From Desulfobia sp. (lineage in GTDB: Bacteria > Desulfobacterota > Desulfobulbia > Desulfobulbales > SURF-16): a stretch of DNA of 8,080 nucleotides. The notes beneath the pieces were generated by a model. That model searched no databases. It was not told the DNA's origin and was given only the letters and a program-made list of their open reading frames with translations. The stretch's first letter is position 1, and every line of letters starts with the position of its first letter. The stretch covers positions 1-8,080 of the forward strand of contig JAUWDC010000035.1 of NCBI GenBank assembly GCA_030608985.1. The letters run 5' to 3'. Both the position numbers and the translations under genes were made by a program. Positions 6,629-8,080 of this stretch are shown here, piece by piece.

Positions 6629-7534
6629 ATGCGTTCCTTAAAAAAAATGAGCTATCTGGCATTCATGGGAGTGTCAGCTCTACTTGTTTTTGTCGTTATT
6701 CTCGGTGTGCGCCAATATCAACTCACTGAAAGATACAATAAGATCATTACGCAGAGTGAGCAGATGATCTTTCAGTTTTCAACGATTCGTGAACAGATCA
6801 CAACCTCTTTGATCGAAAAGAACTGGGAAAAAATTATCAGTGCTGCCGACCAGCTCACTCATTTGAATTCCGCAATGGCAAGACTCCAGGAAAACACACT
6901 CATACCTGGTGAGTACCGGCTTGACATGGCAAAACAGGTTGACCTGTCGGGATTGGCTATTTCAGCAAAAGATATTCTATCCTCAAGCGATAAGGTTGCA
7001 CACAGCCTCAGTCTGCAACATAAAATGCGCACGCTCGCAGAGTACCTGATGCAGTTTGACAGAATTATTGTCAGCCAAGTGCGGGCAAAAGTTGTCCAGT
7101 TTCAAACAGTGATGATTGGCGCTCTTGGCGCTGTCATTTGCCTGATTAGTTTTTCCCTGCTCATTCTCTATAAAAAAACTATGATCCCTCTCCTCCGTCT
7201 TGCCGAACAAGCTGAGGATCCTGAGGTACTCGTTAATGGCTTCAGTTACGATAATGATGCCTGTGCGGAAGTTGTTCTGTTGACAGACTCGGTAAATAAT
7301 TTGCTCAGGATGAATAGTAATAATTTAGAGGCTGAGGAAAAAATTCGATCTCATAACGAACAACTTTCCACCATTATCAATGAAAGCACTAATTTATCAA
7401 ACGGTATCATTAACTATGCTCAATTACTGGCAGATTCATACCGGGAGGTTGAAATTGGTGCAGAGGAAACAAAAATTCTTCAAAACATCATCGACGCTGC
7501 GGCGAGAATCGCTCAGCTCAACAAAGAAATTTAG
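6629..7534 (+). CDS. Two-TM sensor-like protein with a degenerate HisKA domain
   Basis: This 301-residue protein has TM1 at about 8-27, a helical periplasmic region (28-157), TM2 at about 160-181, a HAMP-like linker starting near IPLLRLAEQAE, and a C-terminal helical pair (about 240-301). The tail aligns with the HisKA domain of the kinase at 553-1701: NGIINYAQLL here against TGIINFAQIL there, and ILQNIIDAAARIAQL against ELLGRIVNEGERIAV. The phospho-acceptor His is replaced by N251, the NNP motif is lost, and no ATPase domain follows. It cannot work as a kinase alone. It may act as a membrane sensor that pairs with the soluble kinase or modulates the FtsH encoded 3 bases upstream. AAGGA at 6617-6621, inside the protease gene, implies translational coupling. 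A degraded former kinase is the alternative, but the frame is clean to the end of the second helix. Confidence 0.85.
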   Translation: MRSLKKMSYLAFMGVSALLVFVVILGVRQYQLTERYNKIITQSEQMIFQFSTIREQITTSLIEKNWEKIISAADQLTHLNSAMARLQENTLIPGEYRLDMAKQVDLSGLAISAKDILSSSDKVAHSLSLQHKMRTLAEYLMQFDRIIVSQVRAKVVQFQTVMIGALGAVICLISFSLLILYKKTMIPLLRLAEQAEDPEVLVNGFSYDNDACAEVVLLTDSVNNLLRMNSNNLEAEEKIRSHNEQLSTIINESTNLSNGIINYAQLLADSYREVEIGAEETKILQNIIDAAARIAQLNKEI

Positions 7535-7605
7535 GTAACCATTCAGCACATCAACCGGAGGTGAAGATTCCGGCATTTATTTTAAAAGTAACAAGAGGCT
7601 ACGAT

Positions 7606-7681
7606 GTCATTCCGGACTTGATCCGGAATCCAGGGGATATGGCTACTTCCTGGATTCCGGCTAAAACCATGCCGGAATGAC
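7606..7681. repeat. Inverted-repeat (MITE/REP-like) element
   Basis: GTCATTCCGG (7606-7615) is the exact reverse complement of CCGGAATGAC (7672-7681), and inside them CCGGAATCCAGG (7623-7634) pairs exactly with CCTGGATTCCGG (7649-7660). The 76-bp unit would fold into a two-part hairpin. Elements of the form GTCATTCC...GGAATCCAG...CTGGATTCC...GGAATGAC are widespread intergenic repeats in bacteria. It may also help end transcription of the sensor-like gene. Confidence 0.85.
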
Positions 7682-7824
7682 GCGTGGGTCGTTTTTTTAC
7701 TTATCATATTGTTTGTCCGGCATTTTTGTAGAATCAACAAGTTTTTTTGTTACTTAGAAGCAGCACTCCATCTATGCCCGATCAGACCGACTCGCATAGG
7801 TCTACTATAGCTCGCCAGCCTGCT

Positions 7825-7870
7825 CGGAGTCTCCGCTCCGCTTATCTGTGCACATCCGGAGTCTGCGCTC
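7825..7870 (+). repeat. Short direct repeats in a GC-richer patch
   Basis: CGGAGTCTCCGCTC (7825-7838) and CGGAGTCTGCGCTC (7857-7870) differ at one base and start 32 bases apart. The surrounding 100 bases are visibly GC-richer than the rest of the window and show no ORF. It may be a remnant of a mobile or structured element; nothing more can be supported. Confidence 0.5.
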
Positions 7871-7929
7871 ACCTGAAGCACTGCTGAATAGTTCCGTTTG
7901 AGAATTTATTCAAATTTTTCACCTTTACC

Positions 7930-7957
7930 GAATAGTTACAAATTTAGTACATATCCC
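7930..7957 (+). repeat. Dispersed 28-bp direct repeat, copy 2
   Basis: GAATAGTTACAAA, then TTT, AGTAC and TAT, matching 4713-4740 in the same orientation with five differences in 28. Together with the exact GCTGAATAGTT at 7883-7893 it brackets the protease/sensor operon on its 3' side. Confidence 0.65.
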
Positions 7958-8080
7958 CCCATCCGGTCATACCTACTTTTACAATTTTTCCCGCCCAGCT
8001 TTTTCAATGCAAAGCCAACATTGTGTGTGTTTATTTTAGGGTTTCAGGAAGTTACATTCTGTCAATTTACCCTTGACATG

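Larger units (their letters stand above)
7535..8080. other. Non-coding 3' region (546 bp)
   Basis: No credible ORF is visible on either strand. It holds an inverted-repeat element (7606-7681), a locally GC-richer stretch with short direct repeats (about 7760-7880), copies of the GAATAGTT repeat (7883-7893, 7930-7957), and TTGACA at 8073-8078 that could be the -35 box of a gene beyond the window. No clear intrinsic terminator for the protease operon was found other than the hairpin element, which has seven T residues about 10 bases after it (7691-7697). Confidence 0.6.

Overview
The window looks like part of an AT-rich chromosome, probably from a Gram-negative anaerobe of the Desulfobacterota type. 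This is an inference from gene style: a sigma-54 enhancer-binding regulator, a PAS domain with a C-x3-H...CP signature that I associate with that phylum, a Tat-signal protein and an accessory FtsH. No rRNA or marker gene is present to prove it. It holds one cut-off gene, two two-component genes, three tandem small-protein genes, an FtsH-type protease gene and a membrane sensor-like gene. All complete genes are on the + strand.

Layout. 1-109 (-): start of a Tat-signal protein that runs off the window. 110-552: divergent intergenic region with three direct repeats built on TGTTGCA. 553-1701 and 1707-3521: a soluble PAS histidine kinase and an NtrC-family regulator (REC-PAS-AAA+-HTH), 5 bases apart. 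3522-3802: a control region with a perfect 30-bp palindrome, several GCAACA half-sites, an exact IHF-consensus match and a -24/-12 sigma-54 promoter, in that order. 3803-4526: three paralogous 68-75 residue membrane-type proteins, closed by two terminators in tandem (4549-4624). 4754-6625 and 6629-7534: an FtsH-type zinc protease with an unusual Cys-rich tail, followed after 3 bases by a two-TM sensor-like protein whose dimerisation domain resembles that of the kinase but lacks the phospho-acceptor His and any ATPase domain. 7535-8080: non-coding, with an inverted-repeat element and other short repeats.

Proposed working model (inference). The kinase/regulator pair binds the GCAACA sites, loops over an IHF bend and drives sigma-54 transcription of the three small membrane proteins. 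The same half-site upstream of the kinase suggests autoregulation. The protease and degenerate sensor form a neighbouring operon. The sensor may give the soluble kinase a membrane input by pairing with it, and the protease may control turnover of the small proteins. The layout recalls membrane-stress systems such as Psp, but none of the proteins is recognisably Psp. I do not recognise the small-protein family by name, and it is the best candidate for an undescribed system here.
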